Origin: Macrosoma leucophasiata
Taxonomy: Eukaryota; Arthropoda; Insecta; Lepidoptera; Hedylidae
DNA: 64,000 nucleotides
Assembly: GCA_036365455.1 (NCBI GenBank)
Contig: JAWQUS010000025.1
Coordinates: 27,006,001 to 27,070,000, forward strand
Direction: 5' to 3'
The notes beneath the pieces were generated by a model, which was not told the origin of the DNA, made no database searches, and saw only the letters and a list, made by a program, of their open reading frames with translations. The stretch's first letter is position 1, and every line of letters starts with the position of its first letter. The position numbers and the translations under genes are program-made. Below are positions 44,301 to 55,231 of the stretch, piece by piece.

Positions 44301-47300
44301 TCCAGCAGAGAATCGTAAAAATTAACTGCAACGGCGTGCAAGTGGTGTCGCGTTACCGATCAACGGCTACGCGATAAAACATGTAGTATAGTTAGGTCCG
44401 GTGTGAACTGAAGCTGTGACGATGTATCCATCTATCAGGGAGAGGGTATTCCTTTTAGTCGGTTTATTTGGACGTACGTACGGTTAATCTTGAGTTAAGG
44501 ACGGTATGTCGGTGACAGTACAGTATGCCGAATTGACTTTTGTTTTATTTGAAGGGGTGAGGCAACCATCACGGTTTTTGTTTATGTCAGGAAAGTGGCA
44601 AACAAGCACACAGTTCACATTGATGGCAAGTAACACTGTAGCCTTTAAACATCATCATAAACCCAGAGATTTCAACGTAGATGCGTAACCACCCCTGAGG
44701 CCTAAGGTATAATTAGCATATTAATATAATATTATGCCTCTGTGCTGAAAATCCACTTGACCGGAATACGATAGTGCTGAACCCTACTATTTAGCGGCAA
44801 CTAGGTAGATAAGGTAATGCGGTGCTGCGCACGCCCGTAAGCTTCGTCACTGGAGCCCTACCACCAGTAATGCAGTTCTACGTGTAGTACCTACATCATT
44901 TGTAAATCTGTTACTTTGAACTGTGTACAAGCTAGAAAAATTACAGTTTTGAGCTAAGATACCAAACTTGGCGTAAACAAAGTCCCAGAGAAAGGCTCTT
45001 GTTAAGTCGATAATGTAGGTAGGTACATTGTTTCTAATTGGAATGGGGTTTCATGATTGTTAAAAATACCTAAATTTCACCAAACTAAGTTCGTGGTATT
45101 TAGTTTAACTGACGTAGGTACTTCAATTATAGCTAAGTTCAGTAGTTCAGTGAATCATTCATCTTCTATGACTAATCGACGTTCAAAGCCAAAAATTTTT
45201 GTTGTTGCATAATTTTTTCCCACTAACGTTTTGTTTCCTGTTTCACAGGCATTATTACTTTGTCTTTTGACAGCTCCTTTTGTTCCTAAAACAATGAGAT
45301 TAAAAAGCTTTGTGACGTCATGGTGTATGACGTCACTGTCCAAACTTGCGCGCATCTCACGCTAAGACAGGAGAGGTCCTAGTGCTAGGAAATAAGAAAG
45401 TATCTATTGAATACACTATTATTGAACTGCCTGGTAAGCTACTGGTAGCAGACTATTGGCTGAGCTAGGATCTTGGGGCGATCTTCGGGTTTTCAAAAGT
45501 GACCCAGCGCCACCTTCGGAGTTTGGTAATGTGCTCGCCGATGTAAGTAAGCTTGGCACCTTAGACCTAACTGGCGTTTGTGCACCGCACCTAATGTGTT
45601 CATTTACTACCCCTTCTGGAAATACGGGCGTGAAGCAACACCTACGTAAAGCCAGTCGAGCAATTTTTTTAGTAGCAAAAATAATTACTTCCATCATTTG
45701 GCCAAACAAACAAAAATCATAAATATTGATCATTCGCCTCTTACCTAATCTCAAACGACAACGTGCAACTTGTGGTTTTTCAGCGCCTCAATAAATCTAA
45801 CCAATTTTTAGCATCATATTTCACATTGGCATAAATAACATAGTGAAGTGGTGTGGTGACGGCAGACACACGCAGGTGCCGAGCTGATGCAGTTAACATT
45901 GACCAGACCCGCTCGCCGCGCCGCCCGGGTAGGGTTACCCGTAATGGTTTCACCATGCTTCGAATTAATGAATTAATATGTAACAGATCCACGATTTGTC
46001 ACTGGTATCACGTTTCATTTTGTAATCACATCGCTGTTTTTGATCGATATGCAAATAATTCGAGGATGAAAAGGTTGTGGAAATTTAGGAAATTTGAAAA
46101 ATGTATATCAAGTGTTGTCTGTTTAGATAGGTAGGTACCAGAGTTTAATTTAAAAAGCAACAACCAAAAAATTAGAGCACTACCACGTGAAATGTAAACT
46201 CATGAAAGTTGAACTAATTAAATTAGAGTCGATACTGAAAATGTAAAGTTATTTGTGGATAAAGATAAATACCAAATTGATTAACAAACCAAAATTCTAA
46301 TTAAAAAAAAAACAAAAAAAAATATGCTTATATCACAGCCCACACTAGGTAGGTATAAAACTGAGTCGTAGGTGCCGTTGTACGCATACAACACATATAG
46401 GTACAAACACTCAGACCCGAAACAAATATCTATAGGCTATACAAATATTTGTCCCGGTGCGGGGATCGAACCCGCGAGCTTTTGAATCAAAAGGTCATCT
46501 CACACCACTGGACTAACTGGGTCGTCGAATTATTCACATACGCCTGTACCTACAATTAACTATTTGCACTAAAAAATAGCACGAAATTCAAATACTGATT
46601 CCCTGTGCTCGCTGTGTTAACGTTTGTTGTCCAACCCACAGTAGCGAAACTCTGAGGAGCAGTCTACAGCTCGGATTTTCACCGAAGTTAAATGAGATGA
46701 ATAAGTAACTTTAAGAACAAAACACAAATACGAGAAGATATGAAGCGCGACTTTTGACATCAACAAAATAAGGGAATGATGTCGCACTGTGTAAAAAAAG
46801 GTCGGAACAAACACGAGTGGAGCCGGTGGCGCAAGCTTGTTGCCACACGCGAGACGCGAGACGCGAGAGACGAGCCCGACCCGATCTAGGGATGACAAAC
46901 TTTATAAAGTCCATCTACTTATAAAATGCACTTGGAAACCGAATCCCTACATTGCACGTGGCGCGACAGGCACTTGCCTGGACTTTTCATTTTTACACCG
47001 ATACTGTCATTCACCGGGATATATGGCGCTCTAAACTCTCCGCCTGTCCCGTAAGGGATTTGGTGTGAAGATATATATTTGTATGTATATGTAATATACA
47101 GTAGATATATTTAATACTAGCTGTTGCCCGTGGCTTCGCCCGCGTGGATGTTGAAAAGTAGTCTATGTTCTTTCTGAAAGTCAACTCTATCTCTGTACCA
47201 AATTTCATTAAAATCGTTTCAGTCGTTTGGACGTGAAAAGGTAATAGGCAGACAGAGTTACTTTCGCATTAATAATATTAGTAGAAATTTTTAAAATAAA

Positions 47301-50300
47301 AACATGTACCTATATAAGCATATTAACCATGTCCTGAAAAGCAGATGTGTCAATATACCGATGTTTCCTAAGTCATGCGATGTTTTGATTGTTCGATATT
47401 TTATTGTGTTGTATGATAGGTATCATCCCTGGGGCCGGGGCAGGCGATTCCACGCTCCGCGCTGCGCGGGGCGAGCGTCGGCCGCCTCACTTGACTCGCC
47501 TGTCTCGCCTGTCGGGACGGACGCGCGTGTTTGCGCGCGGCACGTGCCTTATCCGATACCATTTACGGAATGCGATTTTAATGCGCTTAAATGGGGACCA
47601 GTTTAAATGGAGACAATGTTTTTTGTCGGGACCTACGCAAACACCGCGTCACACCTCGCTTGCGCCTGCGCTGGACACGGCTATACTTATCGTATTCTTT
47701 TAATGTTTTGTCTTTCTATTTTTCTCGAGAAACGGATCGATGACACCGTCGACACGAAATACACAATAATTTAATAACTTTTGCTCTCAAATGTAAATCT
47801 TTATTATAGATAGTCATTTACGAACATCCTAATAATTCTTTTTCGAGGGAACAAAATAGTGTTAACTCTCATAATTAAACTGAAATCATCGACGGAAACT
47901 ATAAAAATGTATATTACTTACATTCATAAAATTTAACGACGAAGACTATAGAAAAACTGACATAAAATCAAGTATGTCATCCTTCCACTCGACCTACAAC
48001 AACACTCGCTAGTGTATCTAACAATAATAAAGCTATAAACATCTCGACAAACACTTCTTAACAATTTCTCATGTAAAAAATACGCCAAATTTGACACATG
48101 TCATGATATCTTCCATCTTGTTCCAACTAAGCACATTTTATCATCCGCATCTCATTTCTTTCACACGCTTAGTCAGTTACCTACGATTGCTGTAGGTACT
48201 TGTGTACTATGTTTCTGTGACATGTTTTTTTCTTCAATGCAATCATTAACACTATTTCAAAATAAACGTGAATAAGATGAATTTTAGTCAAAAAACTACA
48301 ACGACAACAAAAGAGTAACGATCATCATATGACGCATCATGTGACAATAAACAAGTCCAATAACATGACCTATTAGGTCCAACAATGACAACGGCTCATC
48401 TATACTTATAATAAATCTGTACAAGTGTAAATTCTGTACATTAAAAATATTGAAAAAATAAATACCAGGGGATGTTATTAGATCGATACCGAACACAAAT
48501 ATGTGATTAGATTTTTTTTTGTCTGTCTGTCTGTTTGTTCAAGCATGACATAAAATGTCAATAGGTCATAAATGTATATAGGTAATCCAATAGGTATAAA
48601 ATAATAATAATTATGTCATGTGCTGTTGGTTCTCCAAATAAACAAATAAAATAATTTAATTACCTAATACGAAAGTCACAGGTGACATATTTTTTTATGT
48701 TACCTACAACCTTTATTTAACTAACCTACAAAAAAGTTGAAACACAAGGTTTCGGAAAATATAGAGGTATTAGATCTAACTAAACTGTGAACTGAAAAAT
48801 TATACGAAACGCTTCAACAAAAAGTACCTACTTTTTGTTGAAGCGTTTCGTATAATTTTTCAATCGATTTAAAATATGATTTTTAGAATAAATATGGAAT
48901 GTAAACAGAGATGCAATAATTACATAAATATTTGTCAATAGATAAAATGGCAAACAAATAAACAGGCGATCATTGTTTGCTCGAGCGCGCGGCGCGCGAC
49001 GAGCGACGTGCGACGTGCGACGTTGACACTAAATAATTAATAGTTAGGTCGAGAGTAGTCGAAACGGATGTAACACTACACTCGAGATTACGGTTCTCTT
49101 TCAAAGAACGTCTATTAGTTATTTAATGGGTCACAAAACCGAAATAAAACTATCGGCGGCTGAAGACGGACGAAGGATAAGTGCCGCTCGAGATCGTGAA
49201 AACGTCCTAAAAAAGCCACTTAAAATTTAGCGGCTCAGGGCGAAATACTGTTAGTAGACAATGCGCGCCTCTTCCTTATCGGCTGTCTCTGAGATGACTT
49301 ATCGCAATAAAAATATGGTGGTTCCAAGTTGGATACTAATATTGGTTTTGACAGCGCGTCTCAGAGCGGGCTATCGCGCCCTGACCCCGCACAAAAACTG
49401 TCGCGTCTCACACACTCACACGCCGCACGCACACCAGCGCGCCGCCCGCGTCCCTGTGTGCGTTATCAGCGCATCCTTTACTAACATTGTTGTGAAATAA
49501 CAAACATACTCTGTCTATACTTACAACGTCGCTCCCAATACTTATTAACTCTCGGTGAATAAATGCATCTACTTTAGTAAAGAGAGTTAAAATTAGATGA
49601 CGTTCCCAAATTATTTCTTTTCGATTCCATATTATGAAAGGTCAAAAGCTGGAATACTATACCTATGCAAATGTTAGTTAGGCTAGTTTCAAAAACTTGA
49701 TACTACCTACTTGATTTATTTTTTAAAGAAAAATCCTATATTTCACTAGCATGTGTTATTGCGAAAAATAATATAAAATTACTACTTGATTTGTATTCCA
49801 CAATCCATGCTTCAAATTAAAGCATGGCTTAAATTATGGACTTGGAGGTCGGACTAAGTAAGTACTCTGGTACATTCATGGCTCTTTGGAGTCATTACAT
49901 ATTTGAAATATTCAATACTAAATGAATCTAATGCAACATGACAATCACTTCAACAGACATCGCACACTCAAATAAAGCCAGATGTAAACTACCTACTCAC
50001 CATCACCACATTCAACACAAAAAAACTGTGTCAAAACATTATCTGATTTCACGAAATTAATCTTTTTCAACAATGTCTATTATATTAAGACATCTAACTC
50101 AACGATATGCACACATTATTTTACGGGACATGTAATAAATTAACTCAAATTAAAAAAAAGAGATCAAAGATAAAATAAGACATGTAATCATCATAGCCTA
50201 TTGTTAAAATATTCGAACAAAACAAGTCAGTTATAGGCTAAACTCTTATCACATTTTTTTATACCAAAGTACAGTAAAATTGTAAACATAAAACATATTA

Positions 50301-53300
50301 AAGATAAATCGAAAAAAATGTGTTTCATAAATTTTAATGTCATAATAGTGTAGCAGCTAGGAAGCTTGTAGGACCCAGAGTTGCCTTAGGGAACTCCGAT
50401 CCTTTACCCTTATATTGTAAATAGGGTTCCCGTAAATTAAGTAATATGAGTATTGCCTACATATGTTTCGTGTTACTAGATAGTTATATTTTATAATCTG
50501 CTACCTGCACGGTAAAATATTCCATAAATCTTTATATGATGAGACATTAAAGTTCAATCCTGAAAATTAATGACTTATTGTCTGCAATAAGATGCTGCCA
50601 ATATCGTATATCAATGTGAACTGTATGCTTGTTTGCCACTTTCATTACATAAAAAAAATGTTGAAAAGGAATTAATTGAATATTGCGTAAAGAAAAAAAG
50701 TTTTTTTTAAAGATCATTATAAAAATAAGTATTTAAAATTTAAGATGTTTTCTACTTTCCTTGAGACTGACTCTAATGGTCTCTCAAAAAAATGGCATTC
50801 TAATTGTATTGTGTATTGTGTAGTGTATGTAGTGTGTGGAGAGTGTACTCACAGGCTGTTAGACTGGCGGCGGCGGACATCTGCTGTCTCCGGCTGCCGT
50901 CCAGGTTCCACACCTCCTGGAAATCACATCATAACAAATGTCATTTGAGTTACCTACTGAGCAGTAGTTTCATCGTTCTTCCTTACTTCAGCCTTCTCCT
51001 GCTGAACCAAAGCAGGTGCGGCTTATTAAACTATTATTAGAACCTTATATTGTTTGCTTATCTGCATCTTTTGTTGTATTTTCAAATTAGTTGGCGCAAA
51101 TATACTTAACCAAATTAACTTGTGTCGTTCCCTGTGTTTGAGTTTTGAAATAAAAATAAGTATATATTATACAAGGTATCATTTCTTTATCCGCTGCTAT
51201 AGGGCCATAAAACAGGAAAGTGGCCGATAATAAATATATCAATATGCATACACTTATATTAATAGACAGATCTCAACCCTTGAGACGATCTCAAGATCAT
51301 GTTTTTCCATAATAAACGGGATTTTAATGAAGTGTTCTGGGACTATAAATAGGGGCCTCAGCCTTAGAACTCCAAAATCCATAGCGCATTATGGCTATAC
51401 GCAATACATTTCCATGCTGAAGCCTTCCTAAAACTTCGGAATAAACAAACATTAAACTGTGTATAATGTGTCAATATAAGGAAGCGAAGTATTAGCGCAA
51501 TACATTGTCAATTTTAGGGCGTGAACCGCGACTGGAGGAGTCATGCTGGCTGTATTTGGTTCGATGACTAACTAGAACTTCATCCCGCCCGGAAGCTCGC
51601 CATTGTTATGCTTGCTTATCTTGTTCGCTTTTGGGGTGTCCTGTGAACGATAGTCTTGTATTGATGGCGTCTATGAACAAAGTTACTCGAGAAATACATA
51701 AGTACCGACTAAATTTATTGCAGGTACTGATTGTATATTTGGAATCCAATGGCAACCGACACATACGACGATCATCTATACACCACACACTATTTTAATA
51801 CAATTATCTATAAGACACACTATCCAATAGGAAAAGTGTTCACTGAAAAATTTATAGCCATTGTCGTCTTAATCAAAAGTAAATCATATTTAGCTTCTCT
51901 AACAGTTTCAGTATCAGATACTTAGTAAACATTATAATTAAGTAGCTACTTTTCTTTGAAATGAGAATAGCTAGAATCGTAGTTTGCCAGTAAAGCACAA
52001 AATATGTATGACTTAAAAGCAAAATGTGTTTTTTCGTATGAATACTAATAGACGGTTGTTACGGCAAATCGGTTGGAAAGCGTCGTCAGGGATGAGCGCA
52101 CCGCTTATCGCGGCCACGCCGCTCCGCCCGCTCCACGCTGTAATTACTGACTCTGACTATACAACATACAATTACACACTACACATACCGGCTTCCACAC
52201 ACTGTACCTACTTTACTGTATTTATATAGTCTTCAATACGAGTATTGAAGTATTTGAAAGGCATACATGATCCATGCCCTAAATTTCAAATGACGGAGAC
52301 CTAATTCTGTACGTTTTTTAGAATTATAGTTAAAATTGGAAGACATTAAAAATTTAATTAATGGACTATGTCCATTAATTTAATATTAGTATTAAATATT
52401 GCTTTTCTATGTGTTTATTTTGTCAACGTCGGTAAAAGCGACGAGGTTATTTAGTTTACTATCACTTTGGAAGTACGTAACCGTGGTCCCGTTTAGATTA
52501 CCATACAGAAATTAACAGATTAGAAGGTAACTTTTCTAGTTTTACAGTTTAGGACTATAAACTGCTGCAACGCAGCTGCTACCTTATTTTTTCACAAAAA
52601 GAATGCAGCAGTCACCTGGTGTGCATACGCGTTAGGTGTGAGCGGCGAGGTGCCGTAGACCGAGGAGGGGCGGGAGGTGGCGCAGGCGAAGCCTCCGGCG
52701 AAGCGCGAGCTGAAGGCGGGCAGCGGGCTGCTGAGGCCGCCGCCCTCCGCCTCGCTCTCCGTGTACTCCTCGCTCAGCACCGTGGCCGTGCTGCCGCCGT
52801 AACTTGGGGAACCACCTGACGAAAGATACACATTGAGTAATCACCAAGGATACAATGACACGAAGCATAGTTCTTTTAGGCTGGGTTGCATCATCTACTA
52901 CCTACTTTAGTTAAAGTACCGGTTAAGAGAAAAAATAACTTTAACTCTAACCGTAATTGACCGAGCTGCGTTGGTTAATGTTAAAGTTAGCCTCAATTAT
53001 TTATCTGATGATGAAGGATCTGTCAACTATGCTAACTTTAACTATGCCAAAAATAACGCTGGTGCAACACATTTCGCAGTCACTGCTAAAGTAAATGTTA
53101 CCTGCTGTTATTGTTTGAAAAAAACCGGTGTTGTAATCACATTCTGCGAAACGCAGTAGATAAATATAAGAACAGAACGATGCTGTAGTCATTCTCTTCG
53201 TGCCAAAAACATTGATGACACAATACAGGATATGCTATGCTAGCAGTTACAACAGTTAACAAAATCTCGAAGTAAAAGGCTAAAGCGCTGTTAAGGAAGG

Positions 53301-53626
53301 CGTATGTATACTAGTATACTGCACTACGTGAATGGTGGCAGTTTGAAAGAATAGGGGTTGCCAAGGTACTGTCTATCTCTTAAAAGTTACAGATCGTGTG
53401 CCGCACCTTTATCCCGGCTACAACGACATCAACAACATTTTATCTTCATGCGAACGTATGCCGTCTACTTCCTGAGGGTTATAGTGGTGGCTCAAAGTGG
53501 TCACCTGCACTGGCGGCCCATATCTGTGTCTGGGCGAGGTCGGCGCCGTTGCTGAAGTAGGGCGAGCCGGCGGTGGGGTAGGCGCAGCGCGAAAACCCGG
53601 CGCCGGTGGTGCCGCCTCCGCCGCTT
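38067..53626 (-). CDS. srp: GATA zinc-finger transcription factor, serpent-like (5' end not found)
   Basis: Exons in transcript order: 53626-53505, 52815-52616, 50916-50853, then either 42390-42224 or 42078-41921, then 39568-39404, 38856-38721 and 38371-38067. All junctions are GT-AG with matching phases, giving 385 residues with the N-finger exon or 382 without, lacking the start. The N-finger is partial-protein residues 141-165, the C-finger 194-218, and basic TRKRKPK 240-246. Sumoylation-type VKLE lies at 279 and LKVE at 320, and a His-Pro-Gln repeat near 330-359. The C-finger [13 protein letters not shown] linker and alternative N-finger exon favour serpent, a fat-body and blood-cell regulator in insects. 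The first exon found enters in phase 2, so a start exon lies upstream, perhaps outside the window. Pannier is less likely. Confidence 0.85.
38721..38856 (-). CDS. srp: serpent-like exon, basic tail
   Basis: Begins [19 protein letters not shown], completing the DNA-binding basic arm and nuclear localisation signal, then a Ser/His/Thr stretch ending VKLENL. Acceptor TACATTTCAG; donor TTAC before GTGAGT, phase 1. Confidence 0.85.
39020..39066. repeat. perfect 23-bp palindrome with 1-base spacer
   Basis: Arms 39020-39042 and 39044-39066 are exact inverse copies centred on TCGATTTTAAATCGA. It lies in the intron between the C-finger exon and the basic-tail exon. No terminal duplications are evident. 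Confidence 0.7.
39404..39568 (-). CDS. srp: serpent-like exon, C-terminal GATA finger
   Basis: [39 protein letters not shown], then [15 protein letters not shown]. Acceptor GTGATACAG, donor ATCCAG before GTATAT, phase 0 at both ends. All four cysteines are present. GETV replaces the usual GEPV before the third cysteine. The intron falls at IQ/TR, the common place in animal GATA4/5/6 genes as I recall. Confidence 0.9.
40524..41365 (+). mobile_element. non-autonomous DNA transposon with GAGGAAAGTAAG termini
   Basis: 842 bases bounded by TA. Termini GAGGAAAGTAAGTAAATGTG and (inverted) GAGGAAAGTAAGCAAATATG differ at 2 of about 25 positions. GGGCTA words repeat inside each end (40534, 40557, 41140, 41342). 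The inner part has a promoter-like GC-richer stretch (40590-40720). TA target and TIRs suggest a Tc1/mariner-like or related group; the family is not recognised. It sits in the large intron between the N- and C-finger exons of the serpent-like gene. Confidence 0.7.
40976..41086 (+). pseudogene. 36-codon open frame after a splice acceptor, inside the transposon
   Basis: TTATATTTTTTCAG directly precedes A-ATGGCGCCAACACAATC; the frame reads [20 protein letters not shown] and ends FDLV stop. A donor-like GAA before GTACGT near 40730 follows a possible noncoding leader. It looks like the start of a transposase or accessory gene whose body was deleted. No domain can be named. Confidence 0.35.
41921..42078 (-). 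CDS. srp: serpent-like alternative exon without finger
   Basis: Acceptor TTGCTTGCAG, two bases, then [19 protein letters not shown], a Pro/Ala/His-rich middle, ending [10 protein letters not shown]; donor AAAGGG before GTACGT, phase 0. The length is 2 mod 3, as for the N-finger exon. Replacing the finger by this segment gives a single-finger (C-only) protein, as reported for Drosophila serpent isoforms. Open reading, strong sites and GC content support real use. Confidence 0.72.
42224..42390 (-). CDS. srp: serpent-like alternative exon with N-terminal GATA finger
   Basis: Two bases, then [36 protein letters not shown], then [19 protein letters not shown]. Acceptor GTGTTGCGCAG; donor CGGCTG before GTACGT. 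It enters after phase 1 and leaves in phase 0, the same as the finger-less exon at 41921-42078, so a message can carry only one of the two in frame. An ATG in strong context (GAGATGGCG) near its start could allow internal initiation. Confidence 0.88.
42400..42900. promoter_or_regulatory. CpG-rich patch upstream of the N-finger exon, possible internal promoter
   Basis: The frame of the N-finger exon stays open upstream through the acceptor to an ATG at 42538 ([15 protein letters not shown]...). A transcript starting here would make a GATA protein with a different N-terminus. The flanking DNA is GC-rich at 42400-42480 and 42820-42900, with (GT)n at 42839-42854. Confidence 0.3.
43029..43230 (+). 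repeat. GGTGGTAG-family repeat, internally deleted
   Basis: TGGTGGTAGAGTTTCAGTG, a jump to TTCAGCACTATCATGTTCCG, then GTAATGTATGGCCC and a tail TTCATGACATAAA. Confidence 0.7.
43720..43850 (-). repeat. GGTGGTAG-family repeat, 3' fragment
   Basis: TTTCATAAAGTGG, GTTCACATAGATGGTAAGTG, GCCTATAAACATCTACAT and CACACCTGAGGCCTTA in inverted order. Confidence 0.6.
43958..44147. repeat. foldback element: 27-bp perfect inverted repeats plus inner hairpin
   Basis: Outer arms 43958-43984 and 44121-44147 are exact inverse copies (including TCATCCCTGGAGACAG). Inner arms 44071-44082 and 44089-44100 (TAGCAAACAAGT) are also exact. 190 bases in all; no target duplication is clear. Intronic. Confidence 0.7.
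44572..44872 (-). repeat. GGTGGTAG-family repeat, full-length inverted copy
   Basis: From TTTTTGTTTATGTCAGGAAAG to CCCTACCACCAGT with all blocks in inverse order. Intron of the serpent-like gene. Confidence 0.8.
45312..45336. promoter_or_regulatory. inverted pair of TGACGTCA sites
   Basis: GTGACGTCAT at 45312-45321 and ATGACGTCAC at 45327-45336 with five bases between: two CRE/ATF-type palindromes in mirror order. May be functional or part of an old MITE. Confidence 0.3.
45512..45562 (+). repeat. tRNA-like SINE family 2, tail fragment
   Basis: CCTTCGGAGTTTGGTAATGT then GTAAGTAAGCTTGG-type end; only the tail remains. Confidence 0.45.
46321..46527 (-). repeat. tRNA-derived SINE family 1
   Basis: On the minus strand: GACGACCCAGTTAGTCCAGTG (box A) and GGGTTCGATCCCCGCACCGG (box B), with a tail ATAAGCATATT. 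Good match to 28590-28800. Confidence 0.78.
47112..47285 (+). repeat. TAGCTGTTGCCCG-type lepidopteran repeat
   Basis: ATACTAGCTGTTGCCCGTGG, CTTCGCCCGCGTGG, AATTTCATTAAAATCGTTTC, AGACAGAGTTACTTTCGCAT, TAATATTAGTA. A familiar dispersed lepidopteran repeat; class not settled here. Confidence 0.6.
47420..47560. promoter_or_regulatory. CpG-rich intronic patch
   Basis: GCTCCGCGCTGCGCGGGGCG-type text, with TTATCC at 47549. A second CpG-rich patch lies at 46840-46885. Within the long intron between the 50.8 kb and 42.4 kb exons; possible alternative promoter of the serpent-like gene. Confidence 0.25.
48395..48560 (+). repeat. AT-rich repeat with CTGT microsatellite
   Basis: Same unit as 13488-13700: AATTCTGTACATTAAAAATA, GATCGATACCGAACACAAAT, TTTTTTGTCTGTCTGTCTG. 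Confidence 0.55.
48793..48862. repeat. perfect 34-bp inverted repeat with 2-base loop
   Basis: Arms 48793-48826 and 48829-48862 pair without mismatch around CC; the core includes ACGAAACGCTTCAAC. In the same long intron. No flanking duplications seen. Could form a cruciform, or in RNA a stable hairpin. Confidence 0.8.
48965..49480. promoter_or_regulatory. CpG-rich, GATA-bearing intronic island
   Basis: CGCGCGGCGCGCGACGAGCG near 48990, repeated GCGACGTGCGACGT, then GATA cores: GATAAG 49176, TTATCG 49278 and 49299, CTATCG 49372, TTATCAG near 49464. Candidate internal promoter or enhancer about 1.5 kb downstream of the 50.85 kb exon. Confidence 0.35.
50590..50660 (+). repeat. GGTGGTAG-family repeat, tail only
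   Basis: ATCAATGTGAACTGTATGCT, TGTTTGCCACTTTCATTACA, then TAAAAAAA. 49500-50589 and 50917-52615 otherwise show AT-rich intron with no further gene. Confidence 0.7.
50853..50916 (-). CDS. srp: serpent-like short exon
   Basis: 64 nt encoding [20 protein letters not shown] and Ala. Acceptor GATTTCCAG, phase 0; donor GCCT before GTGAGT, phase 1. The one-base overhang T joins TG of either alternative exon to make Leu. The phase match on both sides supports this small exon. Confidence 0.78.
52616..52815 (-). CDS. srp: serpent-like exon, Ser/Gly/Glu-rich
   Basis: Acceptor TTTCGTCAG, two bases then [20 protein letters not shown] to NAYAHQ; donor CACCAG before GTGACT in phase 0. The acidic [10 protein letters not shown] segment suits an activation domain. 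GC-rich against AT-rich introns. Confidence 0.8.
53505..53626 (-). CDS. srp: serpent-like exon, first one recognised
   Basis: Acceptor TGTTTCCAG, one base of a split codon, then [20 protein letters not shown] and [19 protein letters not shown], ending GCAG before GTGACC in phase 1. The Tyr/Phe/Trp-bearing text resembles N-terminal activation domains of the family. A TAG in frame shortly upstream of the acceptor shows that this is not the start exon. Confidence 0.75.
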
Positions 53627-53825
53627 CTGGAAACACACTACACGTCAGTATGCTCAATTAAACAGCTGTAGTAGTGAACTAGAATTCAGGTTATTAGGTA
53701 TTCAGGTAAGGAGGTATTATAATTTTCCTTGAGAAAAGAAGATGCCCGGTAGAAGTCTCAGAGTTTTGTAATATGGCAGATTAATGTTCTGCACTGAATG
53801 GACATGGTGGTTCTGTAATTGACCA

Positions 53826-54066
53826 ACTGTCATTTAAACTTACTAATATTGTAAAGATGTAAAGTTTGTAACCTTGATTGTTTGTTTGTTTGTTTGTTTG
53901 TAGGGGCTAATCTTCGGAAATGCAGAACCGATCATGAAAATTCTTTCACAATCTGAAAGCCACACTATTCAGGAGTGCTATAGGCTATATTATTTATTTT
54001 ATTTTGAAAGTAGTAATTTAGGCAACATTGCACCCGAGCAAAGCCGAGGCATGCCGCTAGTATATT
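53826..54066 (+). repeat. dispersed lepidopteran repeat with (TTTG)n
   Basis: TTACTAATATTGTAAAGATG, (TTTG)n at 53880-53901, GGAAATGCAGAACCGATCAT, ending GAGCAAAGCCGAGGCATGCC. Probably the same repeat group as 47112. 54070-55230 holds AT-rich DNA only. Confidence 0.5.
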
Positions 54067-55231
54067 ATAATCGTATTGCATGCTGCAGCTTAAAGACACA
54101 TTAAAAAATAGATATCTTACAAAGTCACTTAGTTTAACGTTATCGGCGACATGTTCAAAGGCTTATTTATATCCCTGGAATAGTTTCACTCTTTTGTAAG
54201 ACTGGTCATAATACCCCTCCCCTACCTAATTGATTCAGAAATTGATAAGTAATTAAAATACTTAAGACCGATTTTTATTTTGTTACTGTCATAAAAGCAA
54301 GCAAATATTACAAAAACAGCTTCATTGTGCAGACTCGCTGTAAAACTAACTAGTAAGTACAAATGCACATAGGTATAAGTAGACTAGGAGGACACGAGTC
54401 TGTTTTGTAGCTAAATATAAAAGTGAATCATCTAGACTCGCACAAAGTTTTCCCTGCATTGTGTCTGAAGTCTAAAGATTTATTTAGTCATCAACTGACG
54501 ACAAATAGGAACAGTGGCTACAGTCACTGCATCGGATTTGGAAGACGATAGTTAACTATGAATTGCAAGCTGTGAAGGCACCTAAATACCTACTTGTTTT
54601 TGGAACTCTTCGAATCGTAGGTAGACTCATTCAGCATACTACATGCATACTTTACCCTCTAGACAACTTTATTGTAATAGTTGCATGATAATTATTATAG
54701 GTAGTTTTATCGACGACCGGATTCACTGCCGATTCTATTTTTGATGGGTATGCATGCATGCATGTGGTAATCGACTTAGTTTTTTAAAAATTAATCTTTA
54801 CTTAAAAACATAAAGGTAGGTAGGTATGCAAAACCACGGTAGGTTAGGGTTAGGATAGATAAGTTTCTTTTGAAATAAATTAATAATAACATTTCCAAAT
54901 TTTAGTCGACTTGACGAGATGACAGGGCGGTTCTATTCTTTACTCAGGAGTATTGGTGCCATTCAAGGGAGCGAAACGGAGCAGCTGCCAGTCTTCTGGA
55001 CACATTATCACGGGACAACGATGTTGAATATTGAGGTATACAACGACTCATGCACGTAAAAACATAATATGCATATAAACCGACATGTGGAAGAATAATA
55101 AGTATCATAGCATAGATATTAAAAACATCTGTAAGTTACAGAGTCGAATTTTATCTTCAGCCACAAAAGGATTGAAAATAATGAGCGTATAATATAATTT
55201 TCTAGGAAGAAGTCGCGGAGTTCATGGGTAC

